Positions 1-7,648 of a stretch of DNA of 64,000 bases are shown in pieces. How positions within the stretch are numbered: the first letter of the stretch is position 1; the number at the start of each line of letters is the position of its first letter. The notes beneath the pieces are model-generated. The model ran no database searches. It worked only from the letters and a program-made list of their open reading frames with translations, and was not told the origin of the DNA. The stretch spans positions 62,001-126,000 of the forward strand of contig JAFSCS010000014.1 in the NCBI GenBank assembly GCA_017436675.1, given 5' to 3'. The translations under genes and the position numbers were made by a program. The stretch comes from Clostridia bacterium. Lineage in GTDB: Bacteria > Bacillota > Clostridia > Oscillospirales > CAG-382.

Positions 1-292
1 TATCGTTTGCGATTATCATCGAGCCGATAAACGTGATGTATATCAATGCTATCATAACGGATCGAGTGTTGCCGCAAAGAATGATCAGCTTTTTCGCGAG
101 AATATAGAAAAAGTCGACGTCCTTGAGTGCGCAAATAACAGCGAGCGTGCAGAAAAGACAACTGAGCGTCCTCATATCAAAATAATCCGCATAAGAGCTG
201 TCGGGCGGAATGATGAATCCGGTGATCACCGCCACAATAATAGCGACCGTCAAAACGACGTTGCCCTTGATAACCTTTTTTACTCTTGCCAT
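1..292 (-). CDS. SLC13/ArsB-type anion permease, N-terminal part (3' end outside window)
   Basis: Partial gene on the minus strand; the stop lies to the left of the window. The ATG at 292 follows a good ribosome binding site (AAAAGGAGAAAA). The visible 97 residues begin with a short basic segment and a first membrane helix ending in IIPPDSS, then a helix around DMRTLSCLFCTLAVICAL and a third around VMIALIYITFIGSMIIAND. The pattern of an early D-x-R-T-L-x-x-L-F segment and the closing ANDM-like motif is typical of citrate-transporter-like (SLC13/CitM/ArsB) permeases, which move dicarboxylates, sulfate or oxyanions across the cytoplasmic membrane. The substrate cannot be told from this fragment. 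It is separated from the next minus-strand operon by a terminator. Confidence 0.65.
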   Translation of the reverse strand, partial: MARVKKVIKGNVVLTVAIIVAVITGFIIPPDSSYADYFDMRTLSCLFCTLAVICALKDVDFFYILAKKLIILCGNTRSVMIALIYITFIGSMIIAND

Positions 293-408
293 AGCTCGTT
301 TTTTCTCCTTTTTTGTGAAGCCCACAAAGTTTAATTATACCATCATTCTCCTCCTAAATCAACGATTTTTTTAATAAATATTATTTCAAACGAAATACTT
401 CGTTTGTG

Positions 409-438
409 TAAAAAATAAAAAAGAGTGCCGAAGCACTC
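409..438 (-). terminator. Rho-independent terminator of the kinase-methyltransferase operon
   Basis: A perfect 6-bp stem GAGTGC/GCACTC with a CGAA tetraloop at 423-438 is followed, reading the minus strand, by a T-rich tract (TTTTTTATTTTTT). It lies 10 bases past the stop of the FkbM gene. Confidence 0.85.
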
Positions 439-447
439 TCAATAACA

Positions 448-1491
448 CTATTTTGCCGTCACAAAAATATCCCAAGCGGGAATATAATCTATCTTCCGAA
501 GATAAAGCCTGTAGCTCGGATCGTAATATAGCAGAAGCCGTGAAAGATCATAAATATCACCCGCTCTGTGATATACCGCGACGGATATCTCCGGGTGAGA
601 GTCGCAGATCGTGTTTACCGCACCGTAAAGCACCTCTCTGTCGAGCCCCTCGGCATCGATCTTGATCGCACCGATCTCGTCGCCAAGCCCGTCTATCGTA
701 ACGACCTCGATCTCGTTTTCGCCCTCGCCGACGTGTGAATTCATACTTCCTTCACCCGAAAACCTCGCTAGTCCCGCCTTTTCTCCTACCGCGGCGTTTA
801 TCGAAACGACGTTTTCGATGTGAGCGGTATTTTGCTTCAGCTTTTTGAAGCTGTGCGCGTCGGGTTCAAATGCATATATCCTGCTGTACGGAAGCTTTTC
901 GGAGAAAAACTCTGCCACCGTGTCGCCGTCGTATGCGCCAACGTCAACGTATGCCTTCCCGTGCGGATCAACGGAAAGTCTGTCCCCCTTCACGTTAAAA
1001 AGGTATGAAACGTCACCCGTCACGTTGTATTCCATAATAGATCGGAATACGTTTCGCGATTCGTCATCCTCAAAACGATCGTATATGTATGAAAACCTGT
1101 CGAAATTCTTCAGAATATAGTCCTTGTCGCAGATCTCCTCGCCACAGACCGCTATGTTGGGAGAAATAAGAGTGTGCCTTTTTGAAAATTCGAGAGCAAT
1201 TTTTGTCAACTCTTTGCGAAGCGCAAAGCAAAGCACCGCAACAAAATCGCCGAATCGAGCCACCGCCTCAGCTTCACCGATCACCTTGTGACCGAGAAAG
1301 ACTTGACCTCTCAAAAACTCGTCGCTCGCCATCACTCCGTCAATACCGATCCCGCGTGATCCAAGCACCGAAAAGATCTTTTCCGCACCGTCACCCATAC
1401 CGTATAAAAGGATCGGCAGCTTTTCCTCGCGAAGCCGCGTCGTCCAATCCGTTAAGGCGTTGAGATGCTCAAAAAGCTCACCGCTATGCAC
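448..1491 (-). CDS. FkbM-family SAM-dependent methyltransferase with N-terminal extension
   Basis: 347 residues. The C-terminal half (about 175-347) has the FkbM methyltransferase signature: glycine-rich SAM loop YVDVGAYDGDT, the acidic end of the second strand in YAFEPD, and motif IKIDAEGLDREVLYGA. The N-terminal half (about 30-110) holds LYGMGDGAEKI, a dinucleotide-binding-like loop often found ahead of FkbM domains in Clostridia. Such enzymes O-methylate sugars or other small substrates, often for surface glycans; the target here is unknown. The start is GTG, overlapping the kinase stop by 8 bases, with AGGAAA 8 bases upstream, so translation is coupled to the kinase. No membrane segment is visible. 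Confidence 0.8.
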   Translation of the reverse strand: MHSGELFEHLNALTDWTTRLREEKLPILLYGMGDGAEKIFSVLGSRGIGIDGVMASDEFLRGQVFLGHKVIGEAEAVARFGDFVAVLCFALRKELTKIALEFSKRHTLISPNIAVCGEEICDKDYILKNFDRFSYIYDRFEDDESRNVFRSIMEYNVTGDVSYLFNVKGDRLSVDPHGKAYVDVGAYDGDTVAEFFSEKLPYSRIYAFEPDAHSFKKLKQNTAHIENVVSINAAVGEKAGLARFSGEGSMNSHVGEGENEIEVVTIDGLGDEIGAIKIDAEGLDREVLYGAVNTICDSHPEISVAVYHRAGDIYDLSRLLLYYDPSYRLYLRKIDYIPAWDIFVTAK

Positions 1492-2422
1492 GACCGCATT
1501 TCCTCATAAATTCTTCAACTGTGTCAAGCTCGGGGAGTGCGGGCGCAGCACCGCGCTTCGTCGTAGTCAAGGCTCCGACAGCGTTTGCAAAATTACAAGC
1601 ATCGGAGATGTTCTTGCCGTTGCTCATATATCTGTATGTCAAAGCCGACGTGAAAGCATCGCCTGCCGCAGTGGTATCGATAGCATCAACGTCATAAGGC
1701 ATCGCAAAATCACAATATTTTCCGTCGTAGATAAAGCATCCTCTTTCACCGAGCTTCAAAACGACGTATTTTATCTCAGCACGGTTGAAGAGTGCCGAGG
1801 AAGCACGCAAACACGATTCAACGTCGGTCGGACGTATTCCCGTAAGAAGCTCCGTTTCCGATTCGTTTGGTGAAAGTATCTCTATCTTTTCGAGCTTTTC
1901 GAGCGGATAATCCCGCCTTGCAGGGCCGGCGTCAACAAAAAACGGAATATCCATCGACCTTGCCTTTTTTGCTGTGTGTATAACGATGTCCTCACCGATC
2001 TCAAATTGAGTCAAAATAGCGTCGGGAATAGCATCGATCGCGTCGTCAACGTCGCGTTCGCAAAGCTTGAAGTTCGCGCCGGGATAAACGATTATCCTGT
2101 TATTGCCGCTTTTTTCGACCATAACGACAGCAAGTCCCGTTTGAGCGGTGGTGTCGATCGTGATGAACCGAGGATCGATGTTGCAATCGGTATAAAGTTT
2201 GCGAAGCCTTTGCCCGTGATTGTCATTTCCAACACGGCTGCAAAACAGCACGTCCGCGCCGAGCAGAGCCGCCGCAACAGCACAGTTTGCACCCTTTCCG
2301 CCTGCCGCATATCCATAGTTTTCATAGGACAGAATAGTCTCGCCGACAGATGGCAAACGATCGCAATTCATAATAAAATCCATATTAGCACTGCCAACGA
2401 CCAAAATACGCTTTGTTTCCAT
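1484..2422 (-). CDS. PfkB-family carbohydrate kinase, ribokinase-like
   Basis: 312 residues from the ATG at 2422, chosen because AAGGAAGG sits 8 bases upstream; an in-frame start 11 codons earlier lacks this. Ribokinase hallmarks are present in order: ILVVGSANMDFI at the N-terminus, GGKGANCAVAAALLGA (PfkB signature 1, sugar pocket), GNNRIIVYPGAN, SPNESE, and the anion-hole/catalytic-base motif DTTAAGDAF near residue 250. The family phosphorylates ribose or related sugars in the cytosol with ATP. The usual DTxGAGD appears as DTTAAGD, common in ribokinases. The gene forms an operon with the FkbM methyltransferase and no transporter, so the true sugar is uncertain. Confidence 0.85.
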   Translation of the reverse strand: METKRILVVGSANMDFIMNCDRLPSVGETILSYENYGYAAGGKGANCAVAAALLGADVLFCSRVGNDNHGQRLRKLYTDCNIDPRFITIDTTAQTGLAVVMVEKSGNNRIIVYPGANFKLCERDVDDAIDAIPDAILTQFEIGEDIVIHTAKKARSMDIPFFVDAGPARRDYPLEKLEKIEILSPNESETELLTGIRPTDVESCLRASSALFNRAEIKYVVLKLGERGCFIYDGKYCDFAMPYDVDAIDTTAAGDAFTSALTYRYMSNGKNISDACNFANAVGALTTTKRGAAPALPELDTVEEFMRKCGRA

Positions 2423-2464
2423 AGACCAAACCTTCCTTTTTCGAAATTTCACCAATATATTATC

Positions 2465-2493
2465 ATTTTAGCACATTTTGATAAGTATTACAA
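2465..2493 (-). promoter_or_regulatory. Sigma-A promoter of the kinase-methyltransferase operon
   Basis: Reading the minus strand, TTGTAA (2493-2488) and TAAAAT (2470-2465) are separated by 17 bases, about 40 bases before the kinase start codon. Confidence 0.6.
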
Positions 2494-2521
2494 GTATTAA
2501 CAAATTATTTTTTTGAAGCTA

Positions 2522-2550
2522 TTGATTTATCGACCGATGTGAATTATAAT
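2522..2550 (+). promoter_or_regulatory. Sigma-A promoter for the membrane protein-cwlD-radA genes
   Basis: TTGATT at 2522-2527 and TATAAT at 2545-2550, exactly 17 bases apart, 43 bases ahead of the start at 2593 and back to back with the kinase promoter. Confidence 0.75.
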
Positions 2551-2592
2551 ATATAATGTATATATTTGAGCTTCAAGGAGTAAAACAAGAAA

Positions 2593-3198
2593 ATGATCGA
2601 TTTTTATAAAAAGAATATGAGGCTGATATTGAGATATTTTGTGACACAGGTCGCTATCAGCGCACTATCGCTCGTTTTGACGTTATCGGTCAGAGTGTTT
2701 GCGATCCATCATTTCGAAAGCGACACGACGGGCGCGATCCTCGCAAGTGTCATTTGTGTTATCATCTTCGCCTTCGTAGCCCACGACTTTTTCTGGCAAG
2801 AGGGCGCAAAGGATAGGATCAAGGCAGATGGCGGAAGGATCAAAAGAGATAACCTCAAGGGCGCGAAGGTCGCCGCTTGCTCTCTTGCTCCCGTGATCAT
2901 CCTCACAGCAATAGCATCCGTCTCCTCACTCATCAGTCTTATGACGGAAAGCGTCGTTGCCAACACGATATATATCATCTCGGCAATGCCGCTCTACTAT
3001 TTCCTTGAGGGAATGTACTACGGAATAACGAGCATCGCCAACCACACCTATTTTCTGCCGCTCGTTCTCATCGGCGAGGTGCTCGTTTCAATACTTTTGC
3101 CGTCTTTATCATATATTGTCGGCTTGACGAACAAAACGCTTCGCTCCTATTTCGGACTCGGAGGAATAGACCTTCCCGAAAAGAAGGAAAAGAAATAA
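2593..3198 (+). CDS. Hypothetical membrane protein, about four helices
   Basis: 201 residues; start ATG preceded by CAAGGAG. Hydrophobic segments fall at about 12-33, 48-64, 98-120 and 155-180, separated by a charged loop (WQEGAKDRIKADGG, about 75-95), and the tail ends in PEKKEKK. I do not recognise a family. It shares a strand and promoter with cwlD and radA, 60 bases upstream of cwlD, so it may be co-expressed with them. The composition is like that of the neighbouring genes. No catalytic motif is visible and I assign no function. Confidence 0.7.
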   Translation: MIDFYKKNMRLILRYFVTQVAISALSLVLTLSVRVFAIHHFESDTTGAILASVICVIIFAFVAHDFFWQEGAKDRIKADGGRIKRDNLKGAKVAACSLAPVIILTAIASVSSLISLMTESVVANTIYIISAMPLYYFLEGMYYGITSIANHTYFLPLVLIGEVLVSILLPSLSYIVGLTNKTLRSYFGLGGIDLPEKKEKK

Positions 3199-3258
3199 GT
3201 ATATAAATAGAAAAGAATACATATATCTTTTTATGAGAATAACTTCGGAGATATGTGT

Positions 3259-4020
3259 ATGAATAGCTTTGACAGGGAAAAGAACAGAATAACAAAACGA
3301 AATTTCGTCGTTGTCGTCGTGACCTTCGCGCTTCTGACCGTATTTTTTTGCCTCGCCGCGATATTTTCGTCGTTCGGCTATAAGCAATCGCTCTTCGCCT
3401 CGAAGGACGAGACAACGCGGGAAGCTGAGCGCGTGACCGTCGTCATCGATGCAGGCCACGGCGGAGAGGACTCGGGTGCCGTCGCCAACGGGCTCGTTGA
3501 AAAGGAGCTGAACCTTGAAGTCGCAAAAAAGCTTGAGGCAATGCTTCAAATGAGTGACGTCGACGTCGTGATGACGAGAAGTGAAGACGTTCTGCTTTCG
3601 GACGGAGCGACCGAGCGAAAGAAGCTCCACGACCTTTTGACGCGGGTGAAGATAGCGAAGCAATATGACAAGTGCATCTTCGTCAGCATCCATATGAATA
3701 AATTTCCGCTTGAGGAGTGCCACGGACTGCAGGTATTCTATTCGGAAAACAACGAAAAAAGCCGTTCGCTCGCGGAAACGTTGCGTGCGTATGCATTGCA
3801 GACCGACGACAAGAACGGAAGAGTGATCAAGCCGTCGGGCAAGAATATCTATGTTCTCGATCGACTCGAATGTCCCGCAGTGCTCGTGGAATGCTGTTTT
3901 CTGTCGAATAGCTATGATGCGTCGAGAATAACCGACGAAAAGGAACAAACGAAGCTTGCCTTCGCATTATTTTGCGGAATAAATAAATTTATCGAAGAAC
4001 AGGAAAAAGAAAGTGGCTAA
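3259..4020 (+). CDS. cwlD: N-acetylmuramoyl-L-alanine amidase, CwlD-like
   Basis: 253 residues from the ATG at 3259, 8 bases after GGAG; an ATG six bases earlier is too close to the site. An N-terminal membrane anchor (about 17-42) is followed by an Amidase_3 domain. Zinc and catalytic residues are visible in IDAGHGGEDSG (about 63-73), the glutamate of GLVEKELNLEVAK, the histidine of FVSIHMN and the C-terminal glutamate of VLVECCFLSN (about 208-218). Amidases of this size with a signal anchor remove peptide side chains from peptidoglycan; CwlD does this in the spore cortex to make muramic delta-lactam. Its stop overlaps the radA start by 8 bases, a common clostridial arrangement. Confidence 0.88.
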   Translation: MNSFDREKNRITKRNFVVVVVTFALLTVFFCLAAIFSSFGYKQSLFASKDETTREAERVTVVIDAGHGGEDSGAVANGLVEKELNLEVAKKLEAMLQMSDVDVVMTRSEDVLLSDGATERKKLHDLLTRVKIAKQYDKCIFVSIHMNKFPLEECHGLQVFYSENNEKSRSLAETLRAYALQTDDKNGRVIKPSGKNIYVLDRLECPAVLVECCFLSNSYDASRITDEKEQTKLAFALFCGINKFIEEQEKESG

Positions 4021-5371
4021 AAAAAGCTTTTACGTCTGCAATAATTGTGGGAGCGTCCAACAAAAATGGTATGGAAAATGTCCCGATTGCGGAGAATGGA
4101 ACACCTTAGAGGAGCGCGAAAACGAGATAAAGACCGAGAAAAAGCACAAGACCTTCTCGGCAGCGAAAACGATCAGCGCAACACCGCTCAACAGAATAGA
4201 GGTCTCCTCAAGGATGCGATTTTCGACGGGACTTGAGGAGTTCGACCGCGTCCTCGGTGGCGGCATCGTGGAGGGCTCGGTAACGCTTCTTGCAGGCGAG
4301 CCGGGGATCGGAAAATCGACGCTTCTTCTGCAAATATGTAACGAGATCGCAAGGTTCGGAACGATCCTCTACGTTTCGGGCGAGGAATCGAGCGCACAAA
4401 TAAAGCTGAGAGCAAAGCGCCTCGGCGTTGAAGCCGAAGAGCTGTACATTCTCAGCGAAACGAATATGAATAAGATAATTCCCGAAATAAATGCGTTGCG
4501 TCCGAAAATAGTCATCATCGATTCGATACAAACGATGTATGACGATGACGTGGCATCTGCCCCCGGAAGCGTGACACAGGTCAAGCAATCGGCGATGATG
4601 CTGATGCAGGAGGCAAAAACGGAAAACGTATCGATCCTTATCGTCGGTCACGTCAACAAGGACGGTGCGATAGCGGGACCGAAGGTGCTCGAGCATATCG
4701 TCGATGCCGTCTTGTATTTCGACGGCGATAGGCAACACGCCTATCGAATGATCCACGCCGCAAAGAACAGGTTCGGATCGACCAACGAGATCGGAGTGTT
4801 TGAAATGGGTAGCGTTGGTCTGATCCAGGTCGAAAACCCGTCGGCAGTGCTTTTGTCCCAACGACCGAGAGGTGTTTCGGGAAGCTGTGCCGTCTGCGTG
4901 ATGGAGGGAAGCCGTCCGCTTCTCGCCGAGGTCCAAGCGTTGTCCTCGTCAACAGTCTATCCCTCACCGAAGCGGACAAGCCAAGGCATCGATTTTAACC
5001 GCTTGGCATTGATACTTGCCGTTTTGGAAAAAAGACTCGGCTATCGCTTTTCCGCAAATGACGTATATATCAACGTTGCGGGCGGTCTTCGTATCGAAGA
5101 GCCTGCCGTTGACCTCGCACTCGCGCTTTCGTTGATCTCGAGCTATAAAAACGTAGCCGTACCCGAGGATGCTGTCGCGTTTGGCGAGATCGGCCTTGCG
5201 GGAGAGTGTCGAAGTGTGCCGAATATCGAGCAACGTATCTCAGAGGCAGCGAGAATGGGATTTAGCAAAATAGTGTTACCGAAGCGTTGCACCGTAAAAA
5301 ACGTTCCCGATGGAGTCGAGCTGATCAAGGTGCAAGGCATCTTTGACCTTCTCGGATTTCTCGGTGTGTGA
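4013..5371 (+). CDS. radA: DNA repair protein RadA
   Basis: 452 residues, normal family length, starting at GTG inside the end of cwlD. An N-terminal four-cysteine zinc finger (C9, C12, C23, C26) is followed by a RecA-like ATPase with Walker A GEPGIGKST (about 94-102), a Walker B strand in KIVIIDSIQT, the RadA-specific KNRFG motif (about 251-255) and a C-terminal Lon-like domain with PSPKRTSQGIDFNRL and AGGLRIEEPAVDLA. RadA is a cytosolic hexameric helicase that drives branch migration in recombinational repair. Its last 96 bases are overlapped on the other strand by a small Cys-rich gene. Confidence 0.95.
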   Translation: MAKKSFYVCNNCGSVQQKWYGKCPDCGEWNTLEERENEIKTEKKHKTFSAAKTISATPLNRIEVSSRMRFSTGLEEFDRVLGGGIVEGSVTLLAGEPGIGKSTLLLQICNEIARFGTILYVSGEESSAQIKLRAKRLGVEAEELYILSETNMNKIIPEINALRPKIVIIDSIQTMYDDDVASAPGSVTQVKQSAMMLMQEAKTENVSILIVGHVNKDGAIAGPKVLEHIVDAVLYFDGDRQHAYRMIHAAKNRFGSTNEIGVFEMGSVGLIQVENPSAVLLSQRPRGVSGSCAVCVMEGSRPLLAEVQALSSSTVYPSPKRTSQGIDFNRLALILAVLEKRLGYRFSANDVYINVAGGLRIEEPAVDLALALSLISSYKNVAVPEDAVAFGEIGLAGECRSVPNIEQRISEAARMGFSKIVLPKRCTVKNVPDGVELIKVQGIFDLLGFLGV

Positions 5372-5479
5372 TCGAATATAATAAGGACATCCGTCTGTGC
5401 CGAACGAGACAACAGAGCAGTCGTTTTTTTGACATTCACCGTTTGCTTTGTGAACGCAGTTTTTGTCGCAATATATCAA
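5276..5479 (-). CDS. Small Cys-rich protein, antisense-overlapping radA
   Basis: 67 residues from a TTG start, with AAAGGAAC about 10 bases upstream. Residues 4-30 hold five cysteines and a histidine in the pattern CDKNC-VH-C-x4-C-x9-C ending in GCPYYIRSH, which resembles short metal-binding-looking proteins widespread in Clostridia (sometimes mis-annotated as hydroxymyristoyl-ACP dehydratase). The Cys-rich part sits in the gap after radA; the last 31 residues are coded antisense to the radA 3' end. Function is unknown. The pattern of a complete Cys domain exactly filling the gap supports a real gene, but start and tail are less sure. Confidence 0.6.
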   Translation of the reverse strand: MIYCDKNCVHKANGECQKNDCSVVSFGTDGCPYYIRSHTEKSEKVKDALHLDQLDSIGNVFYGATLR

Positions 5480-5563
5480 AAATCATCGTTCCTTTGTTCG
5501 TTTGTTCATATTTTGTTCAAATAGTTCATAATTTATTCATATTTGAAAAAAGCAAAAAATGTA

Positions 5564-6244
5564 ATGAAAATGAAAAAATTATTAATATCGAGCCTCATAA
5601 CGAGCGACATCCGAGCAGAACTCGAAAAAAACGGATATATCCCAAAAACCATCTCGAGCACGAACGGTTTTTCATCGGAGCTTGGATACCACGCCGACGT
5701 CAACGTGTGTAAAACGCCCTTTGGATTGGTCACCTCGAAACCCTTTTTTGAAAAAAACAGATCGTATTTTGATGAAAAAAACGTGCTGATCTCAAAATCG
5801 ACTCCGAGAGAAACTTATCCTAACGACGTGGTCTTCAACGGCGCATTCGTCGGTGAAACGCTCATCGCTTCAAAATATATATGTGACGAGATCTCTTCGA
5901 ATTCAAAAAAGATCATAACCGTGAAGCAAGGGTATGCAAAATGCTCGTGCGCAGTGGCAAAGAACAGCGTTATTACCGCTGACGACGGCATCGCCGAAAA
6001 ATTGAAAATTAACGGTATCGATCACTTGAAGATCGACTGTGGCTACGTTTCGCTTCGTGGATTTTCCTGCGGCTTTATCGGCGGCGCAAGCTTTTTCGAC
6101 GACGATATCCTATTTACCTTCGGCAACGTGAAAAAACATAAAAACGGAACTGATATAATAAGCTTCCTGAAAAATATAAACGTCTCCGTCGTGAGCCTCG
6201 GTAATAACGAGCTGTATGACTACGGCGGAGCAATAGTAATCTAA
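5564..6244 (+). CDS. DUF6873-type GME-fold protein
   Basis: About 226 residues from the ATG at 5564 (another ATG lies two codons on; no strong ribosome site, so the start is uncertain). The sequence has segments I associate with the clostridial DUF6873/GME-fold family: YPNDVVFNGAFVG near residue 80, VKQGYAKCSCAVAKNS near 117, a glycine-rich CGFIGGASFF near 164 and a C-terminal ELYDYGGAIVI. GME-fold relatives include arginine deiminase and agmatine deiminase, where a Cys-His-Asp/Glu set attacks a guanidino group. Here the CSC pair and DYGG tail are seen, but the substrate is unknown. It lies 23 bases before the MATE exporter gene. Confidence 0.65.
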   Translation: MKMKKLLISSLITSDIRAELEKNGYIPKTISSTNGFSSELGYHADVNVCKTPFGLVTSKPFFEKNRSYFDEKNVLISKSTPRETYPNDVVFNGAFVGETLIASKYICDEISSNSKKIITVKQGYAKCSCAVAKNSVITADDGIAEKLKINGIDHLKIDCGYVSLRGFSCGFIGGASFFDDDILFTFGNVKKHKNGTDIISFLKNINVSVVSLGNNELYDYGGAIVI

Positions 6245-6267
6245 GCGCAAAGAAATGGAAAAACACA

Positions 6268-7626
6268 ATGGCAAAAGAAAATTTTGAAAAAAATCTGGTG
6301 AGCGGCAACGTAGTCAAGCAGCTCATAATGTTCTCGATACCGATGCTCATCTCGAACATCGTCCAATCGATCTATAGCGTAGCCGATATGATGATAGTCG
6401 GTCAGTATTCGGGCCCGTCGGGTATCTCGGCGGTAAACATAGGTAGCCAAGCAACGTTCCTTTTGACCAATATGGTCTTCGGACTCAGCGTCGGAGCGAC
6501 CGTTTTGATCGGTCAGTATATCGGCTCGGGCGAAAAGGAAAAGCTCAAGAAAACGGTTGCAACTCTTTTTACAACGCTCGTCTACCTTGGCGTAATATTG
6601 AGCGTGATAATGGTGTTTCTCGAGGTTCCGCTTTTGAAATTGATCCAAACACCTGCGGAATCCTTCAAGGAAACAGAGCAATACTATTTCGTAACTATCC
6701 TCGGATTGATCTTTATATTTATATATAACGCACTCAGCGCGGTAATGCGCGGTATGGGTAATAGCACGGTGCCTCTTGTGTTCGTCACGATCGCTTGCGG
6801 TGTTAATATAGTTCTTGACTTTTTGCTCGTCGGCGCCTTTGGATTGGGTGCGCTCGGCGCGGCAATAGCAACGGTCATCTCCCAAGCGGTAAGTGCGATC
6901 CTTTGTATCGTTTATTTGAAAAGGATCGATTTTTGCTTTGACTTTAAATTCAGATCCTTCGGCATCGATAAAGAAAGCCTCAAAATGATCTTGAAGATCG
7001 GCGTTCCCTCGTCCGTTCAAAACGTGTTAACGACCGTTTCGTTTATGTTCTTGACCGCACTTGTTAACACAGTCGGTATGGAAGCGTCGGCGGCAGTCGG
7101 CGTCGTCGGAAAATTCAACGGATTTGCGATCCTTCCCGCATTGGCAATGAGCAACTCCGTTTCCGCAATGAGTGCCCAAAACCTCGGCGCAGGTGAATAT
7201 AAGCGTGCGAAAAAGACAATGTACGTTGGTATGGCGATAGCAATGGTCATCAGCGTTATGATATTCATAGTCGTCAGACTCTTCCCCGAGCAGATAATAA
7301 AAATGTTCGACGATGATCCCACGATGATAAAATACGGACTTGAGTATATCAGCACCTTCAGCCTTGATTATCTCATCGTGCCGATAATGTTCTGCCTCAC
7401 CGGTCTGTTTATCGGCGCCGGACACACGACCTATTCGTTCATCACGGGCGTAACGAGCAGCATCCTCGTTCGTATACCCGCATCCTATATTTTCGGAATA
7501 GCTCTCGATTGGGGTTTGATGGGAATGGGACTTGGTGCACCTCTCGCATCGCTCGTTGCGACCGCAATAGCGCTCGTCCTCTATTTCAGCGGTGCTTGGA
7601 AGAAAATGAAGATAGTAAAGTCATAA
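6268..7626 (+). CDS. MATE-family efflux transporter
   Basis: 452 residues, the usual length for the family, with twelve predicted helices in two similar halves. MATE features are visible: the first helix segment VVKQLIMFSIPMLISNIVQ, GQYSGPSGISAVNIGS, NALSAVMRGMGNSTVPL near residue 150, and the matching second-half segment beginning IGVPSSVQNVLTT near 250 with VVGKFNGFAILPALAMS. MATE proteins export cationic organic compounds or drugs in exchange for H+ or Na+. It follows the GME-fold gene by 23 bases and precedes the next gene by 22, suggesting one transcript. Only a weak GGA lies before the start. The substrate is not predictable. Confidence 0.9.
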   Translation: MAKENFEKNLVSGNVVKQLIMFSIPMLISNIVQSIYSVADMMIVGQYSGPSGISAVNIGSQATFLLTNMVFGLSVGATVLIGQYIGSGEKEKLKKTVATLFTTLVYLGVILSVIMVFLEVPLLKLIQTPAESFKETEQYYFVTILGLIFIFIYNALSAVMRGMGNSTVPLVFVTIACGVNIVLDFLLVGAFGLGALGAAIATVISQAVSAILCIVYLKRIDFCFDFKFRSFGIDKESLKMILKIGVPSSVQNVLTTVSFMFLTALVNTVGMEASAAVGVVGKFNGFAILPALAMSNSVSAMSAQNLGAGEYKRAKKTMYVGMAIAMVISVMIFIVVRLFPEQIIKMFDDDPTMIKYGLEYISTFSLDYLIVPIMFCLTGLFIGAGHTTYSFITGVTSSILVRIPASYIFGIALDWGLMGMGLGAPLASLVATAIALVLYFSGAWKKMKIVKS

Positions 7627-7648
7627 AAATATAATAATGGAGTAAAAT

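Noticed and set aside
4208-4936. 242-residue open frame on the minus strand
   Set aside because: Lies fully antisense inside radA, has basic low-complexity composition and no motif or ribosome site.
6241-7020. 259-residue open frame on the minus strand
   Set aside because: Antisense to the MATE gene and rich in charged, low-complexity stretches.
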